Assembly: GCA_048217285.1 (NCBI GenBank)
Contig: DBFWVW010000060.1
Location: 1 to 33,051 of the forward strand
Length of the DNA stretch: 33,051 nt
Direction: 5' to 3'
Source: CAG-103 sp048217285
GTDB taxonomy: Bacteria > Bacillota > Clostridia > Oscillospirales > Oscillospiraceae
Shown: piece after piece, positions 23,992 to 30,555 of the stretch
Numbering within the stretch: the stretch's first letter is position 1
Layout of the letters: every line of letters begins with the position of its first letter
Position numbers and translations under genes: made by a program
Notes under the pieces: generated by a model
Told to the model about the DNA's origin: nothing
Databases searched by the model: none
Seen by the model: the letters and a program-made list of their open reading frames with translations, nothing else

Positions 23992-24022
23992 TCCCGTAGT
24001 CATTGAAACTACGGGACTTTCT
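23992..24022 (+). terminator. Terminator after tRNA-Leu
   Basis: Stem TCCCGTAGT / ACTACGGGA with a 7-base loop, flanked by AAGAAAA and CTTTCTTT. It is probably the host terminator of the tRNA or the left edge of the element. Confidence 0.7.
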
Positions 24023-24102
24023 TTATTTATCAATGCTTTGCAACGGTGTACAAAGGGAACATAATAAAAAACTTAATAATGGACTGCCAATCTTACACAA
24101 AG

Positions 24103-24135
24103 TACCGCCCAAACGAGACTACGGGCGGTATTTTT
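24103..24135 (+). terminator. Terminator upstream of the ParB-like gene
   Basis: TACCGCCC / GGGCGGTA with a 12-base loop and TTTTT. It is the first of two hairpins in the leader of the element operon. Confidence 0.7.
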
Positions 24136-24170
24136 GTATCATGGCGGAGAAAGGAGGAACTTCCCACGGG

Positions 24171-24200
24171 GGCTTGACTGAAAAGTTGAGCCTCTTTTTT
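24171..24200 (+). terminator. Attenuator-like hairpin before the ParB-like gene
   Basis: GGCTTGACT pairs with AGTTGAGCC through two G-U pairs around a GAAA tetraloop, followed by TCTTTTTT. It lies 29 bases before the ATG, inside the leader, so it would stop transcription entering the operon unless bypassed. Confidence 0.6.
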
Positions 24201-24228
24201 CATGCCAAAAAACAGGAGGTAAATGCTT

Positions 24229-25602
24229 ATGGCAGATGATAAAACCACAAAAACGCCGGAACAGCCGGTAACGGATAGCGGGCCGGGCAAGGAAACGCCT
24301 CCCGCTCCCCCAAAAGAGCCGGAGAAGGTTTCCGTTTCTCCGGAGCCGGAAAAAAAGACGGAACCGGAGGTAAAGAACCCGCAGGTTTCCGTCTATAACT
24401 TCGCTGAAATTATGAAGGAAAAGAAGGTCGAGGAACGGGCGGCAGCTCCCAGCGGGGAAAAGCCTGCCCCGGCAAAAACGGAAAAACCGGAAAAGCAGCC
24501 GGAGGCTCCGAAGAAAGCGGAGGAAAAACCCAAAGAGCCGGAACAGCCGAAGCGCCGGGGCCGTCCCCCGAAAGCAGATAAGGACAAGGCCGCAACCCCG
24601 AAGCCCGAAGCTCCCGCACAGAAACCGGAAAATGCGGTCAAAAAGGAACCGGAGAAAAAAACGGCGCCAACGGTACAGGCCGCTCCCGCTCCGAAGGAAC
24701 CCGAAAAACCGAAGGATGCACCACGCCGGGGCAAGGAACAGATCGTCTATATCAAGCTGAACGAGCTTCACGCCTTCAAGAACCATCCCTTTGAGGTTCG
24801 GGATGATGAAGAAATGCGGGCTATGGTGTCCAGCGTCAAGGACAAGGGCGTGACCCAGCCCGCTATCGTCCGTCCCCGTGAGGATGGCGGCTATGAGATT
24901 GTGTCCGGCCACCGCCGCCAGAAGGCCAGCGAGCTTGCCGGATATGCGGATATGCCCTGTATTGTTCGCAATCTGACGGACGATGAAGCCATCACGCAGA
25001 TGGTCGAGGACAATCTCAACCAGCGTGAAGAAATCCTCCCCAGTGAGCGGGCCAAAGCCTTGAAAATGCAGCTTGAGGCCATCAAGCACCAGGGCTCCCG
25101 CACTTCGGGCCAGATTGACCCGAAGGACGCAGGAAAACGCTCCAACGAAATTGTAGCCGAGCGCAATAAGATGGCGGTCAAGCAGGTGCAGCGGTATATT
25201 CGGCTCAATGAGCTGGTTCCCGACCTGATGAAGCTGATGGATGAAAAAAAGCTGGGCTTTACTACGGCGGTGGAGCTTTCCTATATCGGCAAGAAGAACC
25301 AGAACTATATCGCCGTCGCCATTGACAGCCAGCAGTCCTCGCCTTCACAGGCGCAGGCAAAGCGTATGCGTGAGCTGGACGAAAAGAAGCTGCTCAACGG
25401 GGATGTGATCGACGGCATTATGATGGAGGACAAAAAGGAGGTAGACAAAGTGATTTTGACAGGTGCGGAACTGAGCAAGTATTTCGGCAAGGAAACTACG
25501 CCGAGGGAAATGAAGGACCAGATCATCAAGCTGCTGGACGACTGGAAGGGTCAGCAGAAGGAACATGAAAAGCCTGAGAAGAAAACCGAACAGGAAAAGT
25601 AA
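24229..25602 (+). CDS. ParB/Spo0J-like nuclease-domain protein of the element
   Basis: A 457-aa protein. Residues 1-165 are a low-complexity Pro/Glu/Lys-rich tail. The ParB N-terminal domain begins near 170 (EQIVYIKLNELHAFKNHPFEV) with the box EIVSGHRRQKASELAGY. The helix-turn-helix region follows (ERNKMAVKQVQRYIRLNELVPDL). It may segregate or regulate the element. A copy of the element's palindromic repeat is read in frame near residues 291-299 (TSGQIDPK). No ParA gene precedes it. ATG 24229 is preferred over ATG 24223 because GGAGG is 9 bases away rather than 3. Confidence 0.85.
   Translation: MADDKTTKTPEQPVTDSGPGKETPPAPPKEPEKVSVSPEPEKKTEPEVKNPQVSVYNFAEIMKEKKVEERAAAPSGEKPAPAKTEKPEKQPEAPKKAEEKPKEPEQPKRRGRPPKADKDKAATPKPEAPAQKPENAVKKEPEKKTAPTVQAAPAPKEPEKPKDAPRRGKEQIVYIKLNELHAFKNHPFEVRDDEEMRAMVSSVKDKGVTQPAIVRPREDGGYEIVSGHRRQKASELAGYADMPCIVRNLTDDEAITQMVEDNLNQREEILPSERAKALKMQLEAIKHQGSRTSGQIDPKDAGKRSNEIVAERNKMAVKQVQRYIRLNELVPDLMKLMDEKKLGFTTAVELSYIGKKNQNYIAVAIDSQQSSPSQAQAKRMRELDEKKLLNGDVIDGIMMEDKKEVDKVILTGAELSKYFGKETTPREMKDQIIKLLDDWKGQQKEHEKPEKKTEQEK
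25103..25126. repeat. Palindromic repeat, copy 1 (inside ParB-like CDS)
   Basis: CTTCGGGCCA-GAT-TGACCCGAAG. Its position in the coding frame gives TSGQIDPK. One arm position is mismatched against the consensus CTTCGGGCCA-N3-TGGCCCGAAG. Confidence 0.75.
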
Positions 25603-25609
25603 GCCCAAA

Positions 25610-25632
25610 CTTCGGGTCAGCATGGCCCGAGG
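25610..25632. repeat. Palindromic repeat, copy 2
   Basis: CTTCGGGTCA-GCA-TGGCCCGAGG, 8 bases after the ParB-like stop. A second GC-rich stem (GCGGGG / CCCCGC) follows directly. Confidence 0.8.
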
Positions 25633-25660
25633 ATTGCGGGGCTCTGCCCCGCGCCCCGAA

Positions 25661-25826
25661 GCTCTGGAGATATAAATTATTCCCCGTCGCCAGTTATTCT
25701 GTAGCATAGCCGGGAAAATCAGTCAAGGGCAGCGCCGCCGCAGGCGGTGCCAGAGGCACCCTTGACGGATTTCTCCCGGTTATGCTTTTTCCCGGTCAAG
25801 CGACGGGGATATAAATTCTCCAGAGC
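25661..25826. repeat. 166-bp imperfect inverted repeat
   Basis: Arms of about 80 bases pair in blocks: GCTCTGGAG with CTCCAGAGC (ends), CCCCGTCGC (25682) with GCGACGGGG (25800), AGCATAGCCGGGA (25713) with TCCCGGTTATGCT (25774) and GTCAAGGG (25732) with CCCTTGAC (25759). A small GC hairpin forms the tip. It fills most of the gap between the ParB-like and DUF7768-like genes, which holds no supported gene. It could be a MITE-like insertion or a structured RNA. Confidence 0.7.
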
Positions 25827-25911
25827 CGTTCCCCTTCCCGGGGGAAGGGGCGGAGGGGTTGGGCGAACTCTTGCTTTTCCCTAAACCAAAACAGAAATGG
25901 AGGCTCAACCA

Positions 25912-26268
25912 ATGAAACGACCTTTAGCATACCTGACTGCCGCATGGAACGGCGAGCCGGATGTTGATATGGAGCTGGCGGCCCACTACTGCCGTCTTGC
26001 TTATGAGGCGGGCTTTTCCCCGATCTGCCCGCTCTTGTATCTGCCGCTGTTTTTGAATGACAGCGTTCCCGAGGAACACAAGGCCGGGATTGATATGCGC
26101 CGGGATATGCTGCGGCGCTCCCACACCCTGATTGTCTGCGGCAGCGCTGTGGACGAGGATGTAAAAAATGATATTGCGGTTGCCGGGCGGCTGGGCATTG
26201 CGGCGACCACACTGGAAGGGGTGCTTGCCGTGAAGGGACACGGCACCCCGGGCCATGCCGGACATTAA
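25912..26268 (+). CDS. DUF7768/DUF4406-like element protein
   Basis: A 118-aa protein with a Rossmann-like nucleoside deoxyribosyltransferase-type pattern: LAYLTAAWNG, YCRLAYEAGFSPICPLLYLPLFL, GIDMRRDMLRRSHTLIVCGSAVDEDVKNDIAVAGRLGI. Such proteins are common in clostridial ICEs; no function is proven. The ATG at 25912 follows GGAGG by 8 bases. Its last codons overlap the start of the methyltransferase gene by 14 bases, so the two are coupled. Confidence 0.65.
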   Translation: MKRPLAYLTAAWNGEPDVDMELAAHYCRLAYEAGFSPICPLLYLPLFLNDSVPEEHKAGIDMRRDMLRRSHTLIVCGSAVDEDVKNDIAVAGRLGIAATTLEGVLAVKGHGTPGHAGH

Positions 26269-27340
26269 GCTGGGAAGCCTTTTCGACGGGATTGGCGTGT
26301 TCCCTCTGGCTGCTTCCCGGTGCGGTATCCGTCCGGTATGGGCCAGTGAGATTGAAAAAGCGCCCATCTCCATAACCAAAAGGCACTTTCCCGACATGGT
26401 GCATTTGGGGGATATTACGAAGGTGGACGGCGGGAAAATCCCACCTGTCCATATAATTACCTTCGGTTCCCCCTGTCAGAACCTTTCTCTGATCGGCAAC
26501 CGCTCCGGCCTTGCCGGGGCAAAATCAAGCCTGTTCTATCAGGCGTTTCGTATCATACAGGAAATGAGGGATGCTACTGATAACCTATATCCAGCTATCG
26601 CTGTTTGGGAAAACGTCATGGGAGCGTTTTCTACAAATGACCGGATGGACTTTAGAGCCGTCCTATCCGCCTTCTCGGACACCGAAGTTCCAATGCCTCC
26701 TTCGGGAAGATGGGGAAACGCCGGAATGGTGCGAGGGGGAACGCCTGATGTGTGCTGGCGGCTCATGGACGCCCAGTATTGGGCAGGCTCCCGAAGGCTG
26801 GCACGAAGGCAGCGGATTTTCGTCGTGGCGGATTTTGGAGGCAGACGTGCCGCAGACATACTATTTAAGCCCCGTCCAATGCTCCCACTTCCTCCGCCTT
26901 GCGGAGAGGGCGGGCGGGCCACCGCCGAAGGAGATCGAACAGCTTCTTTTGAAACAGGGTGGCAGATACCAGTCATCCACCCCTTTCAGTGCTTCCGTAT
27001 GCGGGGAGCGGCAAAAAGGCAGGAAGAAACGGCCTTCCGAAACAGCTTCGGATTACCAACTGACCCTTTTCCCACTCTTTTAGCCAGTGATGTAACGCCC
27101 TTTGCCTTCTGGTATGAGGGCGACCCGAAGGGCGGCTGTATCCGTTTTCTGACGGAAACGGAAAGCGAACGGCTGATGGGGCTGCCAGAGGGCTGGACAA
27201 AGTACGGGGCGGACGGCGTGGAGATCCGGCCTCTGCAACGCTACAAGGCACTGGGAAACGCGATTGCCCTCCCTTGCGCCGATTACATTATGGCCGGGAT
27301 TTATGAGGTGCTGGCTGACCGGGCCGGAAAGGAGGAATGA
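26255..27340 (+). CDS. DNA (cytosine-5-)-methyltransferase
   Basis: A 361-aa C5-MTase with no restriction partner nearby. Motif I is LFDGIGVFPLA (9-19), motif IV GSPCQNLS with catalytic Cys74, motif VI ENV (119-121), motif VIII RRQRIFVVADF and motif X RYKALGNAIALPCADYI near the C-terminus. It probably protects the element from host restriction. A second, longer-than-chance open frame in the +1 register covers 26571-27083 of this gene. Start ATG 26255 overlaps the previous gene. All key residues are present. Confidence 0.92.
   Translation: MPDIKLGSLFDGIGVFPLAASRCGIRPVWASEIEKAPISITKRHFPDMVHLGDITKVDGGKIPPVHIITFGSPCQNLSLIGNRSGLAGAKSSLFYQAFRIIQEMRDATDNLYPAIAVWENVMGAFSTNDRMDFRAVLSAFSDTEVPMPPSGRWGNAGMVRGGTPDVCWRLMDAQYWAGSRRLARRQRIFVVADFGGRRAADILFKPRPMLPLPPPCGEGGRATAEGDRTASFETGWQIPVIHPFQCFRMRGAAKRQEETAFRNSFGLPTDPFPTLLASDVTPFAFWYEGDPKGGCIRFLTETESERLMGLPEGWTKYGADGVEIRPLQRYKALGNAIALPCADYIMAGIYEVLADRAGKEE
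26571..27083 (+). CDS. Overprinted ORF inside the methyltransferase gene, +1 frame
   Basis: A 170-aa frame wholly inside the methyltransferase gene, shifted by +1. Its sequence looks like a real protein family I associate with phages and ICEs: TYIQLSLFGKTSWERFLQMTG near the start, TPKFQCLLREDGETPEWCEGE, YYLSPVQCSHFLRLAERAGGPPPKEIEQLLLKQGGRY and a terminal DYQLTLFPLF. The block LFGKTS is the +1 reading of the methyltransferase motif-VI codons for VWENV. The start ATG at 26571 has GAGGG directly before it and AGGA 8 bases away, so the site is not ideal. Function is unknown. Expression is not shown by sequence alone. Confidence 0.55.
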   Translation: MLLITYIQLSLFGKTSWERFLQMTGWTLEPSYPPSRTPKFQCLLREDGETPEWCEGERLMCAGGSWTPSIGQAPEGWHEGSGFSSWRILEADVPQTYYLSPVQCSHFLRLAERAGGPPPKEIEQLLLKQGGRYQSSTPFSASVCGERQKGRKKRPSETASDYQLTLFPLF

Positions 27341-27344
27341 GCCC

Positions 27345-28118
27345 ATGTTTGAAGCCTATATAACCAATACAGCCCTATACCCCTTAATGGGGATTGAGGT
27401 AGGGACAACGGTACATTTCCCCATGACGACACAGGAGTTGCAGGCCGCCCTTGCCAAAATCGGGATAGACGGGAAACGGTACAGCGAAGTGTTCTTTACC
27501 AGCTTTGACAGTGATGTGCTGGGGCTCTACGATTATCTCTATGAGTATTACATCTTAAATGTGACCCTCACAAACAAAACGCTGCCTGCCGTGATCCTGC
27601 CGAGGCTTAACGAACAGCAGCGGGAAATCTACACCGTTATGCAGCAGCTCAAAGGCAACAAACCCTATCTGTGGGAAGGGATTTACAACGGTGGCGAAGA
27701 TACCGGCCCCAGCTATGAGATACCCGGCGAGGCGCTGGATGACCCGGCTTTTGCGGCGCTCATGGAAGAAGCCACAAAGTACATCGGCTGGCCCTATGTG
27801 TGGGGCGGCTCCAGCCCGTCCACCTCCTTTGACTGTTCGGGCTTTGTCTGCTGGGTGTACACGGCCAGCGGCGTCCACAACCTGCCCCGTACCACGGCGC
27901 AGGGCATTTACAACCAGTGTGCTATCATTTCTCCCTCCGAGGCAAAGCCCGGCGACATTATCTTTTTCACGGGAACCTATGACAGCCCCGGCCCTGTATC
28001 CCATGTGGGGATTTATGTGGGCGACGGGATGATGCTCCATTGTGGTTCGCCCATCCAATACGCAAACATCAATTCAAGCTACTGGCAGACACATTTCTAT
28101 GCCTTCGGGCGTTTGTGA
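27345..28118 (+). CDS. Chimeric protein: ArdA-like N-terminus fused to NlpC/P60 peptidase
   Basis: A 257-aa protein. Residues 1-66 read like antirestriction protein ArdA (MFEAYITNTALYP, TTVHFPMTTQELQAALAKIG, EVFFTSFDSDVLGLYDYL). From about residue 68 it matches the C-terminal part of CD1108-type ICE cell-wall hydrolases (EYYILNVTLTNK, GNKPYLWEG) and then the NlpC/P60 catalytic domain: GWPYVWGGSSPSTSFDCSGFVCW with Cys164, VSHVGIYVG with His220 and MLHCGSP. The usual N-terminal half (signal/membrane anchor and lytic transglycosylase or SH3 region) is absent, so export is doubtful. ATG 27345 follows GGAGG by 9 bases. I infer a deletion-generated fusion. Confidence 0.82.
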   Translation: MFEAYITNTALYPLMGIEVGTTVHFPMTTQELQAALAKIGIDGKRYSEVFFTSFDSDVLGLYDYLYEYYILNVTLTNKTLPAVILPRLNEQQREIYTVMQQLKGNKPYLWEGIYNGGEDTGPSYEIPGEALDDPAFAALMEEATKYIGWPYVWGGSSPSTSFDCSGFVCWVYTASGVHNLPRTTAQGIYNQCAIISPSEAKPGDIIFFTGTYDSPGPVSHVGIYVGDGMMLHCGSPIQYANINSSYWQTHFYAFGRL

Positions 28119-28140
28119 GCCAGAGGAAAGGAGTCCTTGC

Positions 28141-28407
28141 ATGAACAAAATCGACAAGCTCGATAAGGAACTGGAAAAAGCCCGGGAGAAGGCCGCCGAA
28201 TGGCAGGCCAAAATCCGGGAGCTGGAAAAGCAGAAACAGGAGGAAGAAAACAGCCAGATCGTGCAGGCGGTGCGCTCCCTCAAACTGACGCCCGCCCAGC
28301 TTATGGCTTTTCTGAATGATCCCAAAAACAGCCTTACCGCTTCGGGCCATACTGACCCGAAGCCGGAGGCACCCGAAAAGGAGGACACGGCCCATGAAGA
28401 AAACTAA
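28141..28407 (+). CDS. DUF4315 family protein
   Basis: An 88-aa protein. Residues 1-42 are a coiled coil (MNKIDKLDKELEKAREKAAEWQAKIRELEKQKQEEEN), followed by IVQAVRSLKLTPAQLMAFL, the DUF4315 pattern. The C-terminal tail is a run encoded by an in-frame copy of the element's palindrome (ASGHTDPKP). It normally follows the NlpC/P60 gene in Tn1549-like ICEs, as here. Function is unknown. Start ATG has AAAGGAG 8 bases upstream; the end overlaps the next gene by 14 bases. Confidence 0.85.
   Translation: MNKIDKLDKELEKAREKAAEWQAKIRELEKQKQEEENSQIVQAVRSLKLTPAQLMAFLNDPKNSLTASGHTDPKPEAPEKEDTAHEEN
28339..28363. repeat. Palindromic repeat, copy 3 (inside DUF4315 CDS)
   Basis: CTTCGGGCCA-TAC-TGACCCGAAG, read in frame as ASGHTDPK in the C-terminal tail of DUF4315. 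Confidence 0.8.
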
Positions 28408-29041
28408 ATTTCGCAGGCTGGCGGCGATGGCTGCCAGCCTTTTGTGTTGCCTGATCTTTACAGTCCCGGCTTATGCACAGAGCAGCGAACCGCAGCCGGA
28501 GACAGCTCCCTCCCCGGCAGAAACCGAAGCAGAGCCGGAAACCCAGAACCCCTTTACCCCGGACGGGACGGGAACCGTGGTGGACAACGCCACCGACGAG
28601 GATGGAAAGGAGTTCTACACCATCACCACAGCAGACGAGAGCGTGTTTTATCTGGTGATCGACAAACAGAAAACCAGCGAGAACGTCTATTTCCTCAATA
28701 CCGTTACCACAGACGACCTTCTGCCTCTTGCCGAACAGGGTAAGGAACCGCCCCAAGAAGTGACCCCGGAGCCAGAGCCAAAGCCCACCGAACCTGTGGA
28801 GGAAGTACCGGAACCCGAGCCGGAGAAAAAGGACAGCCCCCTTCTCTCTCTGCTCCTGATCGGTGCGGTGGTGCTGGCCGGCGGTGGGATTGGTTACTAT
28901 TTCAAGATTTACAAGCCGAAGCATGAAGCCCCGGATTTGGAAGATGATTACTGCGAATATGAGGACGGGGAGCTGGAGGAGATCGCAGAGGAACCCGAGG
29001 ACGAAGATACCCCGCCATGGGAGGAAGATACGGAGGAATGA
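28394..29041 (+). CDS. DUF4366 domain-containing membrane protein
   Basis: A 215-aa protein. A signal peptide (about 1-28, LAAMAASLLCCLIFTVPAYA) is followed by a Pro/Glu/Ser-rich region, a globular segment GTGTVVDNATDEDGKEFYTITTADESVFYLVIDK and FLNTVTTDDLL. Next are a second Pro/Glu linker, a membrane helix (about 153-175, LLLIGAVVLAGGGIGYYF) and an acidic cytoplasmic tail. It matches the DUF4366 proteins of conjugative elements, thought to belong to the cell-envelope part of the mating apparatus. With VirB4/VirB6 gone, its partner is missing here. Confidence 0.85.
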   Translation: MKKTKFRRLAAMAASLLCCLIFTVPAYAQSSEPQPETAPSPAETEAEPETQNPFTPDGTGTVVDNATDEDGKEFYTITTADESVFYLVIDKQKTSENVYFLNTVTTDDLLPLAEQGKEPPQEVTPEPEPKPTEPVEEVPEPEPEKKDSPLLSLLLIGAVVLAGGGIGYYFKIYKPKHEAPDLEDDYCEYEDGELEEIAEEPEDEDTPPWEEDTEE

Positions 29042-29043
29042 GA

Positions 29044-29235
29044 ATGAATTTTACAAGCAGCCCTTTTGAACGAATGATGAAGGAAGTACCGCACCCCGGC
29101 TGGGACAATGACGACCCTTGTAAGGGATGCCGTTATTACAAGGAGTGCAAAGGAAAGAAAAAACAGTGCCGGAAGAAGTTCCGGGCGCTGATCGTGGAGT
29201 CCCGCCCTTCGGGCCATCGTGGCCCGAAGTCTTAA
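29044..29235 (+). CDS. Small Cys/Lys-rich element protein
   Basis: A 63-aa basic protein with CKGCRYYKECKGKKKQC, a possible metal site, and a C-terminus PSGHRGPKS encoded by a copy of the element's palindrome. It starts 3 bases after the DUF4366 stop, and the next ATG follows its TAA directly. It is a small accessory protein of unknown role. Confidence 0.6.
   Translation: MNFTSSPFERMMKEVPHPGWDNDDPCKGCRYYKECKGKKKQCRKKFRALIVESRPSGHRGPKS
29207..29229. repeat. Palindromic repeat, copy 4 (3' end of a CDS)
   Basis: CTTCGGGCCA-TCG-TGGCCCGAAG, a perfect palindrome, in frame as PSGHRGPK just before the stop codon. Confidence 0.85.
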
Positions 29236-29637
29236 ATGGACGCCCGGGAGCTGACCCGTGACGAGAAGAAGAAAATCCGTTCTCTGGTCACGGGGATGTG
29301 TGCCAACTATGACAGGGAAAGCGGCCTGTGCCTTCCTCTGGACTGTGCCTGTTATATGCTGCACAAGTGCTGGACAGGGGCGTACTGCCGTTACTTCCGT
29401 GAGGCTGTCCTGCCCCTTGACCCGGAGCTTCAAGCGGCGCTGACAACGGAAGGCATCTCCCCGGAGCTGCGGGCCTGTGCGGTCTGCGGAAAGGTATTTC
29501 TGCCCGAGGGGCGTCAAGCCTACTGTTCCGACGCCTGCAAGGCCGAAGGGAACCGCCGAAAAAGCCGGGAACGCATGAGGAAAATGCGGGAGAAAAGGCC
29601 GGGCGGCTGTTACGATTTGCCGCCTCCAAAGGCTTGA
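29236..29637 (+). CDS. Cysteine-rich VLP domain protein
   Basis: A 133-aa protein. Residues 1-60 match the Cys-rich VLP family of ICEs (RDEKKKIRSLVTGMCANYDRESGLCLPLDCACYMLHKCWTGAYCRYFREAVLP). A second part has a zinc-ribbon-like CAVCGKVFLP and YCSDACKAEGNRRKSRERMRKMREK. It is encoded directly after the preceding TAA (TAAATG). It probably binds metal or nucleic acid; the function is unknown. Confidence 0.78.
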   Translation: MDARELTRDEKKKIRSLVTGMCANYDRESGLCLPLDCACYMLHKCWTGAYCRYFREAVLPLDPELQAALTTEGISPELRACAVCGKVFLPEGRQAYCSDACKAEGNRRKSRERMRKMREKRPGGCYDLPPPKA

Positions 29638-29726
29638 CATTCCGGGCTTTTTTGAGGGTGTTTCCGGGGTGGGAATATCTTATTACATTCCTCCCCGGTC
29701 TGCCCTCTTATTTCGTAACATCCAGC

Positions 29727-29750
29727 ACTTCGGGTCATGTTGGCCCGAGG
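29727..29750. repeat. Palindromic repeat, copy 5
   Basis: CTTCGGGTCA-TGT-TGGCCCGAGG, in the gap before the next gene. As RNA every arm position still pairs, two through G-U. Confidence 0.8.
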
Positions 29751-29769
29751 CACAGAAAGGAGGAATCTC

Positions 29770-30360
29770 TTGGAGACAGTACAAGGATATGTGATTTTGA
29801 AAGCTGCCACCTTTGAAACCGGACACGGCTTTGCGCTGGGGCATAATCCGGGAGCGCCGAGCCCCTTTGTGACCTGGCAGTTTACCGAGGGGGAAAACGG
29901 CCATCGGGATTACTACTGGGGCCGCTATGGAACCAGTCAGGCGTGGGCGCAGAGGGACTTTGACCGCCGGGTGGACGACTATCAGCAGTTTTACCATGCG
30001 GCGGTCAAGCATACCGAGCTGGGACCGGAGGGCGTTTACCGCTATTATTCCACCCAGCGGCCCGTGGACATAGGAACTTACCCGAAGCCGCCGGATAACC
30101 AGCCTCTTTCCATCGTCAACTACGATGATGACAGGCGGCGTCCTGTGGCAGACGGCAGGCTGATGGCATGGGGCGAACTGACCTACGCAAAGCCGCTGAC
30201 CGAAAAGCAGATGGAGGATTATGAGCTGAAACCAGCACCGGGCAATCCTGATCGGGTGCGCCCATCCATTACTGCCCGGCTCAAAGATGAAACCAGAGGG
30301 CAGGAACCCCCGAAGGAACCCGGCCAGAAGCGAAACCATAAAAACCATGAGGAACGATAA
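29770..30360 (+). CDS. Conserved ICE hypothetical protein, 196 aa
   Basis: No family is confidently recognised. The sequence has no signal peptide or membrane segment. Notable blocks are GYVILKAATFETGHGFALGHN, PFVTWQFTEGENGHRDYYWGRYG, DFDRRVDDYQQFY and a Pro/Glu/Arg-rich C-terminus. Such proteins sit between the Cys-rich VLP gene and mobC in related elements. The start is TTG at 29770 with AAAGGAGG 7 bases upstream; an upstream ATG lies inside the palindrome-bearing gap and is less likely. Confidence 0.62.
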   Translation: METVQGYVILKAATFETGHGFALGHNPGAPSPFVTWQFTEGENGHRDYYWGRYGTSQAWAQRDFDRRVDDYQQFYHAAVKHTELGPEGVYRYYSTQRPVDIGTYPKPPDNQPLSIVNYDDDRRRPVADGRLMAWGELTYAKPLTEKQMEDYELKPAPGNPDRVRPSITARLKDETRGQEPPKEPGQKRNHKNHEER

Positions 30361-30372
30361 AGGAGGATCGCC

Positions 30373-30555
30373 ATGCACGAAAAAGACAACTATCTGAAAA
30401 CCGCCGAGCTCTCCACGGAGCAGAACTGCAACATGATCGACGGCGTACCCAACAACACGCCCATCCCGCCCACGCCCCCGGAACTGGACGCAAAACCGCT
30501 TGATAAGGTAAAGGAGCCCAAAGAGCGCCGGAAAGGCCGGGAGTTGGAACGCTGA
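30373..30555 (+). CDS. Small ICE protein, possibly DUF4316-like
   Basis: A 60-aa protein with LKTAELSTEQNCNMIDGVPNN, which resembles the C-terminal part of DUF4316 proteins, then a Pro/Lys/Glu-rich tail. It starts 12 bases after the previous stop with AGGAGG upstream, and its stop overlaps the mobC start (TGATG). The family link is tentative. Confidence 0.55.
   Translation: MHEKDNYLKTAELSTEQNCNMIDGVPNNTPIPPTPPELDAKPLDKVKEPKERRKGRELER

Noticed and set aside
24139..25089. A 316-codon minus-strand frame opposite the ParB-like gene
   Set aside because: It is the mirror of the Pro/Glu/Lys-rich ParB tail, giving a Phe/Leu/Arg-rich repeat with no ribosome site.
11371..29660. Similarity between the hairpin at 11371 and the sequence at about 29624 (CGCCTCCAAAG-CTTGAC)
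   Set aside because: The match is about 16 bases with one mismatch and is not followed by the pairing arm at 29624. Chance is more likely than shared origin.
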